Assembly (NCBI GenBank): GCA_029932495.1
Contig: JAOZPY010000018.1
Location: 1-16,565, forward strand
Direction of reading: 5' to 3'
DNA length: 16,565 nucleotides
Source of the DNA: Desulfobacterales bacterium
GTDB taxonomy: Bacteria > Desulfobacterota > Desulfobacteria > Desulfobacterales > JAFDCJ01
Below the pieces are notes generated by a model that searched no databases, was not told where the DNA came from, and saw nothing but the letters and a program-made list of their open reading frames with translations. Numbering within the stretch: the first letter of the stretch is position 1; every line of letters begins with the position of its first letter. Shown here one piece after another: positions 14,861 to 16,565 of the stretch. Made by a program: the position numbers and the translations under genes.

Positions 14861-15481
14861 TTATCCCTCCTGCTGACTTTTCGATGGGGTTGTTTCTACT
14901 GCAGGCTCCTGGGCATCTGTTTGCGTTTCTGCTGCCCCATCAGCCGCTGTCTCATTCGTCGCCGCCGGTGTTTTTTCCGTATCTGCAGGCGTTTTTTCCG
15001 CCGGTTCAACTGCAGTTGCTTCAGGTTCTACCCCGGCGTCCTGTGGTTGTTCCGGTGTTTGCTCCGCAACGGCCGGAGCACTTTCAACTTCGGTCGATTC
15101 GTGTTGCGGTTCGGGTTCCGGAGGCGGGGCATTGGCAAGTTCCTGTTTGCGTTTTTCAGCCGCCATTTCTTCCTTTATTTTTTCCAGGTCGGCTTCTTTT
15201 TCCAACAGGACAGTCATGTATTTGAGAGCTCGATCATCGATGCGGAAAAAGCGTTCGATTTCATTGACCAGGGGGGCTGAGCCGCAATAGTCAAAGCGCA
15301 CATAATAGCCGCGCGCTTTTTTCTTGATTTCATAGGCGAGTTTGCGATCCCCCCACTCGTCGACGAGGATCAGCATCCCGTCCATCTGGGAGATCAATTC
15401 TTTGACCCGTTCAATCAGCGCTTCGCGCTCATCCTGGGGAATGTCCGGATCAATGATGACAAAAGTTTCGTACCTTCGCAT
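14861..15481 (-). CDS. rpsF: 30S ribosomal protein S6 with long acidic C-terminal tail
   Basis: S6 binds S18 on the small-subunit platform. Residues 1-98 form the usual domain, with MRRYETFVIIDPDI at the start and DRKLAYEIKKKARGYYVRFDY in the middle. A charged helix follows (99-116, KIKEEMAAEKRKQELA), and then about 90 residues rich in Glu, Ala, Pro, Thr and Gln with almost no hydrophobic positions. Total length is 206, compared with about 95-135 for most S6 proteins. The tail is probably disordered. E. coli S6 receives glutamates at its C terminus; this tail is encoded instead. The ATG at 15481 has an excellent AAAGGAGG, and the gene is first in a minus-strand operon. Confidence 0.96.
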   Translation of the reverse strand: MRRYETFVIIDPDIPQDEREALIERVKELISQMDGMLILVDEWGDRKLAYEIKKKARGYYVRFDYCGSAPLVNEIERFFRIDDRALKYMTVLLEKEADLEKIKEEMAAEKRKQELANAPPPEPEPQHESTEVESAPAVAEQTPEQPQDAGVEPEATAVEPAEKTPADTEKTPAATNETAADGAAETQTDAQEPAVETTPSKSQQEG

Positions 15482-15566
15482 TTATCCTCCTTTCGGCTGT
15501 TAAAGCCCTGGTTGTGCCCAGAGCAAGGATCGGATAGGGTTGATGTGATGGTTATTAAAATTTTTA

Positions 15567-15596
15567 TTTATATCATTATTAAATTTTAACTGTCAA
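15567..15596 (-). promoter_or_regulatory. Sigma70-type promoter for the rpsF operon
   Basis: On the minus strand a perfect TTGACA (15591-15596) is followed after 18 bp by TATAAA (15567-15572), which matches five of six bases of the -10 consensus. The spacer is AT-rich. It lies about 85 bp before the rpsF start and points into the operon. Confidence 0.65.
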
Positions 15597-15693
15597 GTTG
15601 AATTTTCACTATCAATAATGCCCGGCGATTTTACGCATTCAACACTCATTGCAGTGATGCAATCAATATTTTTTAAAACCGGGCGCAGGGTCA

Positions 15694-15730
15694 AATAAAA
15701 ACGCTTTCAGGCACAACTGCCCGAAAGCGT
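15694..15730 (-). terminator. Intrinsic terminator after tRNA-Lys
   Basis: ACGCTTTCGGGC and GCCTGAAAGCGT on the minus strand form a 12-bp stem with one G-U pair and a 6-base loop, followed by TTTTTATTT. It begins 10 bases after the CCA end of the tRNA. This separates the tRNA transcript from the rpsF operon, which has its own promoter. Confidence 0.8.
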
Positions 15731-15740
15731 GTGTTTTTAA

Positions 15741-15817
15741 TGGTGGGCCGTGAAGGAATCGAACCTTCAACCTACTGATTAAGAGTCAGGTGCTCTGCCT
15801 AGTTGAGCTAACGGCCC
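15741..15817 (-). tRNA. tRNA-Lys, anticodon CTT
   Basis: A 77-base tRNA that includes an encoded CCA. The acceptor GGGCCGT pairs with ACGGCCC. The D arm begins TAGCTCAACTAGG, the anticodon loop is CTCTTAA (anticodon CTT, lysine AAG codon), and the T arm has GGTTCGATTCC. The 27-43 pair at the top of the anticodon stem is C-U, which I believe is common in this tRNA type. A terminator follows and a KptA-like gene lies upstream. Confidence 0.95.
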
Positions 15818-15850
15818 ATGAAATCCGAAGGCTCCTGTTGCCGGGAAAGG

Positions 15851-15879
15851 TTGGTATCAGCTTTGTTATTCATTGTCAA
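15851..15879 (-). promoter_or_regulatory. Possible promoter for tRNA-Lys
   Basis: A perfect TTGACA on the minus strand (15874-15879) is followed after 17 bp by TACCAA (15851-15856), a poor -10. It ends 33 bp before the mature tRNA 5' end, which would leave a short leader for RNase P. Read-through from the upstream gene is the alternative. Confidence 0.4.
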
Positions 15880-15909
15880 TATTTTAATGCATGCCGGCCG
15901 CCCATTTTT

Positions 15910-16565
15910 TCAGCGCCGCCAGGGAGGCCGCTTCCGCCGGGGCTTGGTTTTTTTATCCTTTTTTTTTGATTTGTCCCCGGGACCAAGCTTTTTTTCCAGG
16001 TCAATGAAGAAACTCCCAGGCGATGGACGATGTTCGGCATAAGCCGGGTGTTCGGTGACAGCCGGCACGTGTTTTTCTTTTGGCAGCGGCGGGCCGCTAA
16101 AGCAGCCGGCTGGGACCAATTCAGTCAGAAAAAGGTTTTGGCCGGCCTGCCGAAAGATTACGCCCCTGTCCCGGCAGTGGGCCACCTGCACTGTCAGCTC
16201 AACTGCTGACGAATCAATACGCTTTCCCATACGCTGGGCCAGTTGGCGGTCAGATGATAAGACAACGTGGGAATGCCACGTGGGCGATATGCCTTTTTTA
16301 CTGACATGCGGATAGGCTTTGCGGCGCACACAGGTATAAAGCAGCTTGGGAAGATCGATGGCCGGAGTGCTTTCGGGAAGATGCCGCCGATCAATGGCCC
16401 GGATGTGATTGTCGGATATTTCAAAAACGGGGCTGCCCAGGCTGAGCCGGAGTTCATCGAGGTGGCCACGGCGTACATACTTAAAACCGTCTTCTTCGCA
16501 AATAGCTTTAAGCAGGTCTTTAATCCTCACAAAACCTTGTGCGTCAGGGACCAGTCCGAATTCGT
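15910..16565 (-). CDS. kptA: KptA/Tpt1-like RNA 2'-phosphotransferase (5' end beyond window)
   Basis: The visible 217 residues match the PTS_2-RNA (KptA/Tpt1) fold. Such enzymes transfer an internal RNA 2'-phosphate to NAD. In order: EFGLVPDAQGFVRIKDLLKA (N-terminal winged helix), FEISDNHIRAID (like the family's RANQGH segment), WHSHVVLSSD (like HVHLS), RMGKRIDSSAVELTV and NLFLTELVPAGCF. The frame has no stop up to the window edge and homology continues upstream of a GTG at 16530, so the true start is outside. The Arg-His pair of the family's catalytic set would also lie there. The two other expected arginines (in HIRA and GKR) appear present. Where most members have LYHGT, this reads LYTCV. 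The C terminus is strongly basic (KSKKKDKKTKPRRKRPPWRR), probably RNA-binding. Activity is uncertain; the family is fairly clear. Confidence 0.8.
   Translation of the reverse strand, partial: EFGLVPDAQGFVRIKDLLKAICEEDGFKYVRRGHLDELRLSLGSPVFEISDNHIRAIDRRHLPESTPAIDLPKLLYTCVRRKAYPHVSKKGISPTWHSHVVLSSDRQLAQRMGKRIDSSAVELTVQVAHCRDRGVIFRQAGQNLFLTELVPAGCFSGPPLPKEKHVPAVTEHPAYAEHRPSPGSFFIDLEKKLGPGDKSKKKDKKTKPRRKRPPWRR

Overview
The window looks like ordinary chromosome from a Desulfobacterota bacterium (former Deltaproteobacteria), probably Desulfobacterales. This rests on the DnaA variant, the rpsF-rpsR-DUF2232-rplI-dnaB gene order, the long-form HflX and general codon use. I recognised these by eye, with no database search.

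Left part (1-4226, + strand): the 3' half of a TctA-type transporter subunit, then a thiamine-diphosphate (ThDP) enzyme of the acetolactate synthase superfamily, then an acylating aldehyde dehydrogenase that resembles SauS (sulfoacetaldehyde dehydrogenase). They lie in one direction and look like a catabolic unit for a small anionic substrate. An organosulfonate such as sulfoacetate is one candidate, but the substrate is unproven. A degenerate palindromic repeat lies between the transporter and the ThDP enzyme.

Middle part (4270-9760): uvrA (- strand) and a DnaA-family gene (+ strand) diverge from an AT-rich 545-bp gap, the longest gene-free stretch here. This DnaA keeps the four-domain layout but has a changed DNA-reading motif. 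The gap holds two copies of TTATNAACA, one base off the usual DnaA box, plus a weaker third copy. It is therefore a candidate autoregulatory or origin region. An inositol-monophosphatase family gene (suhB type) converges on dnaA with a 5-bp gap.

Right part (9922-16565, - strand): a genetic-information cluster transcribed leftward in the order rpsF, rpsR, DUF2232 membrane protein, rplI, dnaB, hflX. A good sigma70-type promoter precedes rpsF. It couples ribosomal proteins S6, S18 and L9 with the replicative helicase and a ribosome-associated GTPase. Upstream lies tRNA-Lys(CTT) with its own terminator. At the right edge is a KptA/Tpt1-like RNA 2'-phosphotransferase cut by the window end. Its reading frame stays open past 16565, so the GTG at 16530 is not its true start.

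I found no mobile elements, CRISPR array or rRNA. The most promising points for follow-up are the DnaA variant with its matching box-like sites, the KptA-like protein with a changed HGT motif, and the transporter/ThDP/dehydrogenase unit.
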